Notes: generated by a model not told the origin, from the letters alone. A stretch of DNA of 39,987 nt from an uncultured Bacteroidota bacterium (GCA_903889265.1 CAISWS010000370.1:1-39987), one strand, 5' to 3'. Positions 25,596 to 35,785 are shown, numbered from the stretch's first letter. Numbers and translations are program-made.

Positions 25596-28151
25596 ATGAG
25601 CAAGCGCTTCAGAAATATCATTCTTATTATAATTGGCAGTATCCTTTTTCTGGTGCTTGCTGCGGTTGTGCTGGCTTACGCCCTGCAGGATAAAGTGAAG
25701 CAGCAGATTGTGGTACAGATAAATAACCAGATAACGGTTCCGGTGCAGGTAAAAGGCAGCATTGACTTTTCGTTACTAAAACACTTTCCTTATGCGTCGC
25801 TCAGCTTTAACGAGGTTACAATTGATGATAAACTGCGGAAAGGGAAACAATTACTGCGCGTAAAGGAGGTGTCGTTGTTGTGCAATGTATTCAGCCTTTT
25901 CGGTAATAAAATTGAGCTGTCGAAAATTCTGGTTCGGGATGGTAATATCAATTTGTACAAAGATGAAAACGGTAAATTAAATTTTGATATTCTTAAACCG
26001 GTTTCGCCTAATGGAGCCAAAAGCGATTTGGGTGTTCAGCTAAAAAGGGCTGAGATTAAGAATGTTCATTTTACGTATGTAGATAAAATACTGTCATCGC
26101 TTACGGATGTTGAGTTAAAGGATGTACAGTTAAAAGGAAATTTCAGTAGCGCACAGTTTGACTTACAAAGCACCTTAACGGCAAGGGTAAACGAAATAAA
26201 TGCTTCGGGACAGAAATATCTGTTTAACAGAAACGTAAAGGCAGACATTGTATTAGAGGTAAACAATAGTACGCATCACTTTACCTTTAAAAAGGGCAAC
26301 ATAAGTATTGAGGATAACGAGTTTATTATAAACGGTTTTTTTGCCACGCTTAAAAACGGCACTCAACTTGATTTTACCTTAACCAACGAAGGCAAGGATT
26401 TAAGAAAACTGGTTGGCCTGATACCCGAAAAATACCGCCAGGCATTTGACCAGGCCGAAGGAAACGGGCAATATGCCATCAGCGCCTCAGTAAAAGGAAT
26501 GGTTACAAATAGCGCCGGCCCTAAAGTGCGTGTGGATGCTGATTTAATTAACAGCGAAATAAAGTTGGGCAAATACAACAAGCTGCTTAAAAAGGTAAAC
26601 GCCAAAGCCAAATACGAAATGGATGAAGCAGGTAACGATAGAATTGTTATCAGCAATTTTGATTGCACCCTGAACGAGTTGCCTTTTAATTTCAGATTGT
26701 CGTTAACTAAATTAAGCGACCCTGATTTTGATTTTTTTGCGCAGGGTACTTTGCATTTATCTGAAATTTCGTCTTTCGTTCCCGATAGCATTATGCACGA
26801 CCTTGGTGGTACTATCAGTTTCAATAATTTCCGTTTAAAAGGAAGAAAAAGGGATTTTACTGATGTAGAGAATTCCACCCTAACCGGTAGTGGTGAGTTT
26901 AAAATGCAGGATATTGAATTTCAGCAGGGAGGTATCAGCTATGGCAATATTAACGGCTTACTGAAATACCACGACCAGGTAATTGAGGCCGATAACCTGA
27001 CCGCTAATTTTTTAAGTAACCAGGCTACTTTTACCGGTAATATAACCCGGCTGGCCGCTTTTATTTATAACCTGAGTATTAACCGAAGCGCCAATAATGT
27101 GGTGCTGGGCGTAAATGGCAAGCTGAAATTAAAAACCTTTAACCTGTCGGGCATAATTGATGCTTACAACAAAAAGAGCCATCCGCAGGCAATGCCTAAA
27201 GGCAAAATTGATTTGCGCGAAATTGTGAACATGGCGGGCAACCTGGATATCGAAATGGAAAAATTCATTTTCCGCAAAATGGAGTTTGATAATGTAACCG
27301 GTAACCTGCAGGTAGCGCCCGGCAATATCCGCTGTAATAATTTACAAGCCAAAACAATGGGTGGTGATGTTCAGATAAACGGAAATATTGTTTTTGGCGA
27401 TGATTATTCAATTAATCTGGCTTATGATGTAAGCGCTATAAAGATGAGCATACCTGCTATGTTTGCCGAATGTGAAGGGTTTGGGCAAACCGTGCTAAGC
27501 GACCGGCACTTGAAAGGCACACTGGATGCAGCTGTTTCATTTAACGCCACCTGGGATAATTACAAGGTGCTTAACCAGGATAAGTTAAATGCAATAGTGG
27601 ATTTTACAATAAAAAACGGAGAATTGATAAAATTCGAACCTTTAAAGGCGGCTTCAAAATTTATAAGGGTTGAGGAGTTGGAGGATATCAGGTTTGCCAG
27701 CCTGCATAACACAATAAAAATTGGGAACCGGCGTATTGACATACCGCTTTTTGAAATTCAGTCGAGTGCTTTGAATCTGATGTTTGAAGGAACCCATTGG
27801 TTTAACGATTCCATTGATTATAGCATTAAGGTTAACCTGCATAAGCTACTGGCCCAGAAATTTAACCGGAACAAGCGCGATGATATTCAATACATGGAAG
27901 AAGACCCTTACGAAGGGCTGAATTTATATCTGCGTATGACAGGTTCTTTAGGCAATCCTCATATTTCTTACAATAAAAAGGGGACTAAGAACAAAATAAA
28001 GAGCGATTTTAAGAATGAAAAAGAGAACCTTAAAAACCTGATGCGTAATACCACGCCTAAAATGGATGAGAATGAAAAGAAGAAAGAGGAGAGGTATTAT
28101 GATATTAAAGAAGCTCCTAAATTTATAGATCTGGATTCAACATCGAACTAA
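25596..28151 (+). CDS. AsmA-like family envelope protein
   Basis: 851 residues. One N-terminal membrane segment (residues 7-29, IILIIIGSILFLVLAAVVLAY) anchors a large periplasmic beta-rich region. The sequence after the anchor (QIVVQINNQI, VKGSIDFSLLKHFPYASLSF) is the AsmA N-terminal pattern of bridge-like lipid-transport proteins. A middle region reads as repeated beta strands with GNLQV- and GNIVFGDDYS-like turns, and the C-terminal tail of about 60 residues is charged and Lys/Glu-rich (KSDFKNEKENLKNL). Length fits Bacteroidota members. AsmA-family proteins are thought to move or regulate lipids between inner and outer membranes. It is followed 55 nt later by a histidine kinase on the same strand, possibly one transcript. 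Confidence 0.85.
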   Translation: MSKRFRNIILIIIGSILFLVLAAVVLAYALQDKVKQQIVVQINNQITVPVQVKGSIDFSLLKHFPYASLSFNEVTIDDKLRKGKQLLRVKEVSLLCNVFSLFGNKIELSKILVRDGNINLYKDENGKLNFDILKPVSPNGAKSDLGVQLKRAEIKNVHFTYVDKILSSLTDVELKDVQLKGNFSSAQFDLQSTLTARVNEINASGQKYLFNRNVKADIVLEVNNSTHHFTFKKGNISIEDNEFIINGFFATLKNGTQLDFTLTNEGKDLRKLVGLIPEKYRQAFDQAEGNGQYAISASVKGMVTNSAGPKVRVDADLINSEIKLGKYNKLLKKVNAKAKYEMDEAGNDRIVISNFDCTLNELPFNFRLSLTKLSDPDFDFFAQGTLHLSEISSFVPDSIMHDLGGTISFNNFRLKGRKRDFTDVENSTLTGSGEFKMQDIEFQQGGISYGNINGLLKYHDQVIEADNLTANFLSNQATFTGNITRLAAFIYNLSINRSANNVVLGVNGKLKLKTFNLSGIIDAYNKKSHPQAMPKGKIDLREIVNMAGNLDIEMEKFIFRKMEFDNVTGNLQVAPGNIRCNNLQAKTMGGDVQINGNIVFGDDYSINLAYDVSAIKMSIPAMFAECEGFGQTVLSDRHLKGTLDAAVSFNATWDNYKVLNQDKLNAIVDFTIKNGELIKFEPLKAASKFIRVEELEDIRFASLHNTIKIGNRRIDIPLFEIQSSALNLMFEGTHWFNDSIDYSIKVNLHKLLAQKFNRNKRDDIQYMEEDPYEGLNLYLRMTGSLGNPHISYNKKGTKNKIKSDFKNEKENLKNLMRNTTPKMDENEKKKEERYYDIKEAPKFIDLDSTSN

Positions 28152-28206
28152 TTTCATAATTCATTTCGTATTTTCAGATTTGAAACATCATCCTGTATAA
28201 CCGGTA

Positions 28207-29721
28207 ATGGACCTCTACTCACAAAAATCAAACCTCAAACTTATATTGCTGCTGCTGGGTATATTCATCGGCATCTCTACTGTTTTATACACAGACCACC
28301 TGGCCAATAAAATGGCTAACGAGGAAAAATACAAGGCCAGGTTGTGGGCTGAGGCCATTGCGCGTAAAGCAAAACTGGTGAGATATACCAAAGAGCTTTT
28401 TAGCAAACTTGCGGCCGATGAAAGGCGCAAAGTGAATGTATATGCGCAGTCCACAAAATTTTTGCTTACGGTTAACAATAACGATGAGTTAACGTTCTTC
28501 AACGATATAATTACTTCTAATAACGATATCCCTGCAATACTGGCCGATGAAGAGGGTAACATTGTGGGGGCAAGGAATATTGAGTTGCCTAAAGGGGTAA
28601 GGACATTTTCTGAACTCCCGGCAGATATCCGAAAGCAATTTTCAGTTTATCTGCCTATTGTAGTTGATGCTAAAGTAAGTAAGAGTTACATCTACTACAA
28701 GGACTCGAACCTGTTTACCAAGCTGAAGCAGACACTGAATGATTTGCTGGAAACTTTCATTTCGGATGTGTTGCTTAATACTGCATCCACACCCGTTATA
28801 CTTACGGATGAAAAAATGAATGTGCTGGCTTTTGGCAACATGGATTCCAGCCAGATGATAGGGCACGATGCTGAAATGCAGATGATAAATAAAATGAAAT
28901 CTGCCAACGATCCGGTAGTAGCGGATTTGGGCGAAGGGGTAATGCGTTTTATTTATTACGATGATTCGTCTACGTTAAAACAACTCAGGATTTTTCCATT
29001 TGTGCAACTAGGTATTTTTGCGGCATTCCTCATTATTTCATACTTCGCTTTCAGCAATGCGCGCAGGGCTGAGCAGAATATGGTTTGGGTGGGAATGGCC
29101 AAGGAGACGGCTCACCAGTTGGGTACCCCAATTTCTTCGCTTGAAGGATGGGTTGAGGTTTTAAAAGAAACGGAAGGCATCAGGGAAAACCCACAAATCT
29201 TGGACGAATTGCAAAGCGATATTAACCGGTTGTCGTTAGTGGCTGAGCGCTTTTCAAAAATCGGTTCTGTACCTCAACTGATACCTGAAAATGTGAAGAT
29301 TTGTGTGGAACGCAATGTGGGCTACATGCGCAGGCGCGCCAGCGAAAAAGTAATTATGACGGTGCATTGCCCTGATGACCTGCAGTTTAAAATAAATAAG
29401 CAGTTGTTTGACTGGGTATTTGAAAACCTGATTAAAAACGCCCTGGATGCCATGGAGGGAGAGGGCAGGATTGATGTAGATGTAACTTCCGATGCGCGCA
29501 ACGTAATAATTGATATTACTGATAGCGGTAAAGGCATACCCAAAAACAAATTCGAAACTATTTTCGAACCCGGTTATTCTACCAAACGCAGGGGATGGGG
29601 GCTTGGGCTTTCGTTAACCAAGCGTATTGTGGAGGAATACCACAATGGCAAAATAAGTGTGAAACGTTCTGAGATAGATAAGGGTACTACTTTCAGGGTG
29701 TTGATACCCAAGGTGGTTTAA
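28207..29721 (+). CDS. Membrane sensor histidine kinase (orphan)
   Basis: 504 residues. TM1 11-28 and TM2 262-284 enclose a sensor of about 230 residues in the periplasm, without a recognised domain and with a PAS-like feel (ILADEEGNIVGARN, VILTDEKMNVLAFG). The cytoplasmic part has the H-box KETAHQLGTPISSLEG with phospho-acceptor His303. It is followed by the N-box (ENLIKNALDA, 406-414), G1 box (DSGKGIP, 439-445), F-box (IFEPGYSTK) and G2 box (GWGLGLSLTK, 463-472). The set is complete, so it should be active. No response regulator gene is adjacent; the next gene is convergent. The partner is therefore elsewhere. It is 55 nt downstream of the AsmA-like gene. Confidence 0.93.
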   Translation: MDLYSQKSNLKLILLLLGIFIGISTVLYTDHLANKMANEEKYKARLWAEAIARKAKLVRYTKELFSKLAADERRKVNVYAQSTKFLLTVNNNDELTFFNDIITSNNDIPAILADEEGNIVGARNIELPKGVRTFSELPADIRKQFSVYLPIVVDAKVSKSYIYYKDSNLFTKLKQTLNDLLETFISDVLLNTASTPVILTDEKMNVLAFGNMDSSQMIGHDAEMQMINKMKSANDPVVADLGEGVMRFIYYDDSSTLKQLRIFPFVQLGIFAAFLIISYFAFSNARRAEQNMVWVGMAKETAHQLGTPISSLEGWVEVLKETEGIRENPQILDELQSDINRLSLVAERFSKIGSVPQLIPENVKICVERNVGYMRRRASEKVIMTVHCPDDLQFKINKQLFDWVFENLIKNALDAMEGEGRIDVDVTSDARNVIIDITDSGKGIPKNKFETIFEPGYSTKRRGWGLGLSLTKRIVEEYHNGKISVKRSEIDKGTTFRVLIPKVV

Positions 29722-29771
29722 AATATTTTCCGTTTTCGGTAGTAACACGATCCTTTACCTGAAGATTTTCA

Positions 29772-31982
29772 TTATGTTATCGGCTTTCTCTTCAGCATCA
29801 AACTATTGCCCACTACCGAAACTGAGCTTAATGCCATTGCCGCCCCGGCAAACATAGGGTCTAACTGAAAATGGGTGAAAGGAAAAAGCACGCCAGCAGC
29901 GATGGGTATGCCAATCAGGTTATAAATAAAAGCCCAGAACAGGTTTTGTTTGATGGTGCTTACTATTTTGGCCGAAAGGTTAATGGCTTTCGGTATGGTA
30001 TTTAAATCGGAACTCATCAGGGTAATATCCGCAACACTCATGGCAATATCTGTTCCCTTGCCCATGGCAATGCTGATGTTGGCTACTGCCATGGCTTCAC
30101 TATCGTTTATACCATCGCCCACCATAGCAACCTTTTTACCGCCGGCCTGCAGGGTTTTGATAAAAGCAGCTTTATCTGCCGGTAACATGCCCGCTTTAAA
30201 CTGGCTGATGCCTACTTCATCCGCCACTGCTTTCGCCGTAGCGGCATTATCGCCGGTAAGCATATATAGCTGGTGTGTTTTGCCTAATTCGCGCAACGCC
30301 GTGGCTGAATTTTCTTTTACCGAATCCGTAATAGCAATTAATGCCAGCAGGTCTGTAGCATTGCTGAAGTAAACCACTGTTTTGGCTTTTGCCCGAAAGG
30401 CAGCAGCCTGTAATTCAATTTCCCTGGTAATCCATATCAGCTTGTCGCTCATTAGCTTATCGCTGCCTATGTAAAAAGTCCCTTCAGTCGTTATGGCTTT
30501 AACTCCTTTGCCGGTTATAGATTCAAAAGTGGTAATAGTTACACCTGTGCCATCTGCTTTTAAGTATTTTACCACTGCCCCGGCTAAAGGATGCTCTGAT
30601 TTCCTTTCTATGGCCGATAGTGTAGTTCCATAGCGTTGTTTAAAATCTGTCTCCACCCAATTTAAATCTGTAACCTGCGGTGTGCCGTTGGTAATAGTGC
30701 CGGTTTTATCAAATACAAAAACATCAATGTTGCGGGCATGTTCCAGGGCTTCGGCATTACGTATCAGAATGCCGTTTTCGGCGCCCTTGCCTACTCCAAC
30801 CATAATAGCAGTTGGTGTGGCTAAGCCAAGGGCACAAGGGCAGGCAACTACCAATACGCTGATTGCTGCAACAAGCCCGTGTATTAAATAAGCTTTGCCA
30901 CCAATGGCAAACCAGGCAATAAAGGTTATAACCGCAATAGCCATTACAACCGGCACAAAAACCGAAGCCACCTTATCAACCAGGCGCTGCACCGGTGCTT
31001 TGCTGCCTTGTGCTTCCTGAACTGTTTTAATAATTTGGGCTAGCAGCGTTTCAGCGCCAACCTTTTCAGCGCTTATGGTTAAGCTGCCTTTTTGGTTTAT
31101 AGTGCCGGAAAAAACTTTGGCATTCTTTACTTTTTCCGCAGGTACCGGTTCGCCGGAAATCATGCTTTCATCAATAAATGAAGTGCCAGCTAATACCAGT
31201 CCATCAACCGGTATTTTTTCACCGGGCCTGATGGTAATTATTTCATGTTTTAATATTTCTGCTATTCCTATTTCAATTTCTTTACCATCCCGTTTAACCC
31301 GCACCATTTTAGGCTGCAGGCCAATCAGCTTTTTAAGGGCGCCTGAAGTGCCGGCCTTTGCTTTTTCCTCTAAAAACTTACCCAGCAGTATAAAAGAGGT
31401 TATAACAGCCGCGCTTTCGAAATAGACATCAGGCTTTAGTCCCTGCGACGAAAGTATTTGCGGAAAAATGGTGTTAAGAGCACTAAACGCATAAGCAATC
31501 CCCGTGCTTAAAGCCACCAGCGTATCCATATTTACCTTTGCATGCAGTGATTGTTTAAACGCCATTTTAAAGAACTGCCGGCCGAAATAGAATACCACTA
31601 CTGCCGATAACACCAGGGAAATCCACCTGCCAATGTCAAAGTCAGGGAAACCCATGCCCAATATCAAAACAGGCAAAGCCAGAACAAATGATAATATCAT
31701 ATTCAACCTTGCTTTGCTCAATTGCAAATCACGTTCGGTATCGTAATCCTCACTCGTTTTTTTGTTACTGATATCAATATCATACCCGGTTGATTGAACT
31801 GCTTTTTTTATTTGGGCTAAATCGGCTGTGGAATCAAATTCAACCAACGCGGAATTATTGGCAAAATTGACCGCAGCCGACGTAATGCCCTTTTGATCCG
31901 ACAGCGTTTTTTCAACACTTGCGGCACATGAAGCGCAGGTCATGCCCATTACAGGGAAGGTATTTTTTGTAATTGCGGCCAT
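29772..31982 (-). CDS. copA: Cu+-exporting P1B-1-type ATPase
   Basis: 736 residues. One N-terminal metal-binding domain with GMTCASC (Cys16, Cys19), then eight expected membrane segments. Signature sites are: SGEP (276-279), CPC in TM6 (381-383), phosphorylated Asp425 in DKTGT, SEHP (462-465), TGDN (576-579) and GDGIND (622-627). The Cu+ subgroup marks N-x6-YN-x4-P (680-693) and MxxSS (716-720) both fit exactly. It pumps Cu+ out of the cytoplasm with ATP. No CopZ, CsoR/CueR-type regulator or oxidase gene lies beside it. It is convergent with the kinase gene (50 nt apart) and divergent from the M13 peptidase gene. Confidence 0.95.
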   Translation of the reverse strand: MAAITKNTFPVMGMTCASCAASVEKTLSDQKGITSAAVNFANNSALVEFDSTADLAQIKKAVQSTGYDIDISNKKTSEDYDTERDLQLSKARLNMILSFVLALPVLILGMGFPDFDIGRWISLVLSAVVVFYFGRQFFKMAFKQSLHAKVNMDTLVALSTGIAYAFSALNTIFPQILSSQGLKPDVYFESAAVITSFILLGKFLEEKAKAGTSGALKKLIGLQPKMVRVKRDGKEIEIGIAEILKHEIITIRPGEKIPVDGLVLAGTSFIDESMISGEPVPAEKVKNAKVFSGTINQKGSLTISAEKVGAETLLAQIIKTVQEAQGSKAPVQRLVDKVASVFVPVVMAIAVITFIAWFAIGGKAYLIHGLVAAISVLVVACPCALGLATPTAIMVGVGKGAENGILIRNAEALEHARNIDVFVFDKTGTITNGTPQVTDLNWVETDFKQRYGTTLSAIERKSEHPLAGAVVKYLKADGTGVTITTFESITGKGVKAITTEGTFYIGSDKLMSDKLIWITREIELQAAAFRAKAKTVVYFSNATDLLALIAITDSVKENSATALRELGKTHQLYMLTGDNAATAKAVADEVGISQFKAGMLPADKAAFIKTLQAGGKKVAMVGDGINDSEAMAVANISIAMGKGTDIAMSVADITLMSSDLNTIPKAINLSAKIVSTIKQNLFWAFIYNLIGIPIAAGVLFPFTHFQLDPMFAGAAMALSSVSVVGNSLMLKRKPIT

Positions 31983-32174
31983 ATCAGCGATTTGGGTTTA
32001 AACTGCCGGAATCCATGGGCCGACAGACCTAAACAACAGTATGCAAATTACAATTGTTTTAAATCCGCAGTTGATGAGTGGAATCATGAAGTGGCAAAAG
32101 CTTGCTTAGGTTTTCAATAATTGCTAAAATGCTTAAAGAGTTTTAGCAAAAACGGCCGGTTTAAACAATTAAAT

Positions 32175-32182
32175 TACTTTTG
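32175..32182 (+). promoter_or_regulatory. Candidate -7 box for the M13 peptidase gene
   Basis: TACTTTTG matches TAnnTTTG exactly; the -33 TTTG is not present at the right distance. A small hairpin (CGCCT-GAAAA-AGGCG, 32188-32202) would sit near the start of a leader of about 70 nt. Confidence 0.35.
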
Positions 32183-32258
32183 CGCACCGCCTGAAAAAGG
32201 CGTGTTAAGCGTATTTAATAACACATTTTAATAACAAGGAGACTTCAAACAATTTCTG

Positions 32259-34289
32259 ATGAAAAAAATATTTCTGGCTATCACAGGTAGTGCTATGCTT
32301 TTAACGGCGTGCAATAATCACCCCAAAGTAGAAAACACCGCAAGTTATTTCGATACCAAAGGCATGGACTCCACCGTTAGTGCTGGTGACAATTTTTATA
32401 GTTATGCTAACGGCAAATGGGTAAACACTGCCCAGATACCTGCCGACCTGAGCAGTTGGGGTGGTTTTGATTCGCTGAGGCAAGGTAACATCAATAAGCT
32501 AAGAACCATACTTGACAGCCTTGCCACTAAAACTGATTTAAAGAAGGGGACACTTGAACAAAAAGCCGGTGATTTTTACGCCAGCGGCATGGATACAGTG
32601 GCTATTGAAAAGGTGGGATATACGCCGCTTAAAGCCCGGCTTGCACAGATTGGGGCAGTTCAAAATTATAAGGACCTGATTAGCCTGCTTGCCAGTGGAA
32701 CAAAAGATGGCGATGGGGATTTGATCAGCATGTTCGTAAATTCAGATGCCCGGAACAGTTCTATGAACATACTGAACCTTTACCAAGGAGGAACTTCACT
32801 GCCTGAAAAGGGATATTACACCCGTAACGACAGTGTTACTGTAAACATGAGGCAACAACTGGTTGCACATGCTGCCAGATATTTCGTTTTAACCGGCGAG
32901 GATTCAGCACAGGCCGCAAAAGATGCACAGGATGTATTAAAGATTGAAACTGAACTTGCTCAATCGCACCTTGCACCTGCTGAATTAAGAATCCCGCTGA
33001 ATAACTATCATAAAATGGCAGTAGCCGATTTGCAAAAATCAGCGCCTAATATTCAGTGGAAAGAAACGCTTAGTACAATGGGTTTTGCTACCGATAGTTT
33101 AAATGTGGGCCAGCCTAAATATGTAGAAACCTTGAGCAAGTTGCTTGCCAGCGAGCCCATCAGCGTTTGGAAAAATAAAGTAAGGTTTGATTACATATCA
33201 AGAAATGCAGACGCCCTTAGCAAGGCATTCCGCGATGAGGATTTCAAATACGGGCAATTGTTTTCCGGCGCAAAAACGCAGAAGGAGCGCTGGAAAATCA
33301 TGGTTTCGGAAACAGACGAAGATTTAAAGGATGTTTTGGGCCAGTTATACGTTCAGAAATACTTTACGGCTGACGCCAAGCGCCGTATGGATACTTTGGT
33401 TAACAACCTGCAAAATGCTTTCAGGGTAAGAATAGGCAAACTAACGTGGATGAGTGATTCCACAAAACAACTTGCGCTGATTAAACTAAATGCCATTATG
33501 AAAAAGATTGGTTTTCCTGATAAATGGAAAAGCTATGATGATGTGGATATAAACAGGAGCGATTATTTCAGTAATCTGAAAAGTGTAACGCGCCACTTTT
33601 TTGCTGAGCAAATGAAGAAACTGAATAAGCCCGTTGACCGTGGTGAATGGGGAATGACCCCGCCAACAGTAAATGCTTATTATGAGCCCGCCAACAACGA
33701 AATAGTTTTCCCAGCCGGTATTTTGCAGTTTCCGTTTTTTGATGCTAATGCCGATGATGCCATTAACTATGGTGCCATTGGTGTAGTAATAGGCCACGAA
33801 ATGACACACGGTTTTGATGACGAAGGGCGCCAATATGATGCAGTAGGTAACCTGAAAAACTGGTGGACCCAGGCTGATGGAGAAGCTTTTGATGCCAAAG
33901 CAAAAAACCTGATTAACCAATATAGCAGTTATACTGTATTAGATAGCTTACATGTAAAAGGCGATTTGACCCTAGGCGAAAACATTGCCGACTTAGGTGG
34001 TGTAACTATTGCCTACGATGCATTTCAGTTAACAAAACAGGCGCACGATACAACTAAGATTGATGGCTTTACACCTAACCAGCGTTTCTTCCTGGGCTTT
34101 GCGCAGGTATGGCGTGGCAAAGTTCGCCCCGAAAGATTGCGTATGCTTATTGCTACCAATCCTCACTCACCATATCAGTTCAGGGTTAATGGTGTGCTTA
34201 CTAATTTTGAACCTTTCTACCAGGCATTTGGTGTTACAGAAAAAAGTAAAATGTATAAAGCACCGGAAGATAGGGTTGTTATCTGGTAG
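32259..34289 (+). CDS. M13 family (neprilysin/PepO-like) lipoprotein metallopeptidase
   Basis: 676 residues. Lipoprotein signal with lipobox LTAC (Cys18), so it is probably held on a membrane facing the periplasm or the outside. The M13 N-terminal helical domain covers about 40-415. The catalytic half contains NAYYEP (472-477), the zinc site HEMTH (513-517) with catalytic Glu514, and GENIADLGG (573-581), where Glu574 is the third zinc ligand. RVNG near residue 642 also belongs to the family. Length matches usual M13 proteins (about 650-700). The last residues are VVIW, without the terminal Cys seen in many members. It should cleave short peptides on the amino side of hydrophobic residues. It stands alone on its strand, followed by a palindromic element and the convergent dipeptidase. 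Confidence 0.94.
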   Translation: MKKIFLAITGSAMLLTACNNHPKVENTASYFDTKGMDSTVSAGDNFYSYANGKWVNTAQIPADLSSWGGFDSLRQGNINKLRTILDSLATKTDLKKGTLEQKAGDFYASGMDTVAIEKVGYTPLKARLAQIGAVQNYKDLISLLASGTKDGDGDLISMFVNSDARNSSMNILNLYQGGTSLPEKGYYTRNDSVTVNMRQQLVAHAARYFVLTGEDSAQAAKDAQDVLKIETELAQSHLAPAELRIPLNNYHKMAVADLQKSAPNIQWKETLSTMGFATDSLNVGQPKYVETLSKLLASEPISVWKNKVRFDYISRNADALSKAFRDEDFKYGQLFSGAKTQKERWKIMVSETDEDLKDVLGQLYVQKYFTADAKRRMDTLVNNLQNAFRVRIGKLTWMSDSTKQLALIKLNAIMKKIGFPDKWKSYDDVDINRSDYFSNLKSVTRHFFAEQMKKLNKPVDRGEWGMTPPTVNAYYEPANNEIVFPAGILQFPFFDANADDAINYGAIGVVIGHEMTHGFDDEGRQYDAVGNLKNWWTQADGEAFDAKAKNLINQYSSYTVLDSLHVKGDLTLGENIADLGGVTIAYDAFQLTKQAHDTTKIDGFTPNQRFFLGFAQVWRGKVRPERLRMLIATNPHSPYQFRVNGVLTNFEPFYQAFGVTEKSKMYKAPEDRVVIW

Positions 34290-34300
34290 GAAATAATACC

Positions 34301-34400
34301 GTTCACGCAAAGTGCGCAAAGGTTTACGCAAAGAGCCGCAAAGAAATTCATTCTTTGCGGCTCTTTGCATTGTGTTTTACTCCGCGTTCTTTGCGTGAAC
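34301..34400. repeat. Nested palindromic CGCAAAG element (REP-like), bidirectional terminator candidate
   Basis: Inner arms of 18 bp (34328-34345 and 34351-34368) pair perfectly around loop ATTCA. Outer arms of 12 bp (gttcacgcaaag 34301-34312 and ctttgcgtgaac 34389-34400) also pair perfectly. The heptamer CGCAAAG occurs four times in the left half and CTTTGCG twice, plus a variant, in the right half. It sits between two convergent genes. Confidence 0.8.
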
Positions 34401-34414
34401 AGTATTTGAACAAT

Positions 34415-35785
34415 TTACTTGCTCATCTCAGTAAAATACTGAAAGAAATAAGGTAAGGTCTCAATGCCTTTGTAATAGTTAAACAACCCATATTTCTCGT
34501 TAGGCGAGTGGATAGCATCGCTATCTAAGCCAAAACCTAAAAGCACAGATTTAATTCCCAATACCTTCTCAAACATGGTTACAATAGGAATACTACCACC
34601 ACTGCGAAGGGGAATTGGAGTTTTGCCAAAAGTTTTTTCCATGGCTTTTGCCGCTGCCTTATAAGCTATGGAGTCGGTTGGGGTAACAGCAGCCTCGCCA
34701 CCATGGTGAGGGCTTACTTTTACTTTTACATAAGGCGGTGCTATCTTTTTAAAATGCGCTTCAAACAAGTCCATTATTTTCTGGCTCTTCTGGTTAGGCA
34801 CCAGTCGCATAGATATTTTGGCATAGGCTTTTGAGGGAAGAACTGTTTTAGCACCCTCGCCGGTATAACCGCCCCAAATTCCATTTACATCTAAGGTTGG
34901 GCGGATGGATGTTCTTTCTAAAGTTGAGTAACCGCTTTCGCCTTTAACTTCGTTAATATCCAGGTGTTTTTTATACTCGTCTAAGCTGAAGGGTGCTGCT
35001 GCCATTTGGGCGCGTTCCTCTTTTGAGACTTCCTGCACATCATCATAAAAGCCGGGTATGGTTACTTTGCCGTCCTTATCCTGCAATGACGCTATCATTT
35101 CGCATAGCACATTAATAGGGTTTGCCACTGCGCCGCCGTAAACACCTGAGTGCAAATCGCGGTTAGGGCCGGTAACTTCAACTTCAAGATACGCCAAACC
35201 CCGAAGGCCGGTGGTAATAGACGGAATATCGTTTGATAACATAGAGGTATCAGAAATAAGCACAACATCCGATTTCAGTTTCTCTTTGTTTGAAACCGCA
35301 AAGCTTTCCAGGTTAACCGAGCCAACTTCCTCTTCGCCTTCAATCATAAATTTTACGTTGCAGGGCAGCACGTTATTTTTTAGCATCATTTCAAATGCTT
35401 TTACGTGCATATACATTTGTCCCTTGTCATCAGCTGAGCCACGGGCATAAATGTCACCATCTTTAATTACCGGTTCAAAAGGAGGGGAGTGCCATAGGTT
35501 CAACGGGTCTACTGGTTGAACGTCGTAGTGGCCGTAAACAAGCACGGTAGGCAGTTTGGCGTCTATTATTTTTTCGCCGTAAACAATAGGGTAACCTTTG
35601 GTTGGGCACACTTCAACCTTTTCGGCACCAGCGGCAACCAGTTGTTGTTTTACAAATTCGGCAGCCCGGTTTACATCAGCCGAATATTTTACGTCGGCAC
35701 TTATAGAAGGTATGCGTAACAGGTCGAACAATTCGTTCAGAAATCTTTCTTTATTATTTTCGAGATATGGTTTTAACTGGTCCAT
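34415..35785 (-). CDS. M20 family dipeptidase
   Basis: 456 residues from the ATG at 35785 (MDQLKPYLENN). The frame extends further to 35842, but the added 19 residues lack homology-like features and would leave almost no room before the divergent gene. Metal ligands are visible: His86 (YGHYDVQP), Asp119 (ADDKGQ), Glu151/Glu152 (EGEEEVGS), Asp179 (SDTSML), and the last His in DAIHSPNE. His212 (LHSGVYGG) lies in the dimerisation domain. The set matches the cytosolic nonspecific dipeptidase/peptidase V branch, and length (about 455) is typical. It hydrolyses short peptides in the cytoplasm with two metal ions. It is convergent with the M13 peptidase gene and divergent from the GNAT gene (60 nt). 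Confidence 0.92.
   Translation of the reverse strand: MDQLKPYLENNKERFLNELFDLLRIPSISADVKYSADVNRAAEFVKQQLVAAGAEKVEVCPTKGYPIVYGEKIIDAKLPTVLVYGHYDVQPVDPLNLWHSPPFEPVIKDGDIYARGSADDKGQMYMHVKAFEMMLKNNVLPCNVKFMIEGEEEVGSVNLESFAVSNKEKLKSDVVLISDTSMLSNDIPSITTGLRGLAYLEVEVTGPNRDLHSGVYGGAVANPINVLCEMIASLQDKDGKVTIPGFYDDVQEVSKEERAQMAAAPFSLDEYKKHLDINEVKGESGYSTLERTSIRPTLDVNGIWGGYTGEGAKTVLPSKAYAKISMRLVPNQKSQKIMDLFEAHFKKIAPPYVKVKVSPHHGGEAAVTPTDSIAYKAAAKAMEKTFGKTPIPLRSGGSIPIVTMFEKVLGIKSVLLGFGLDSDAIHSPNEKYGLFNYYKGIETLPYFFQYFTEMSK

Noticed and set aside
31983-32258. Copper-responsive operator or riboswitch before copA
   Set aside because: I looked for a clear inverted repeat or known leader structure next to the copA start and saw none.
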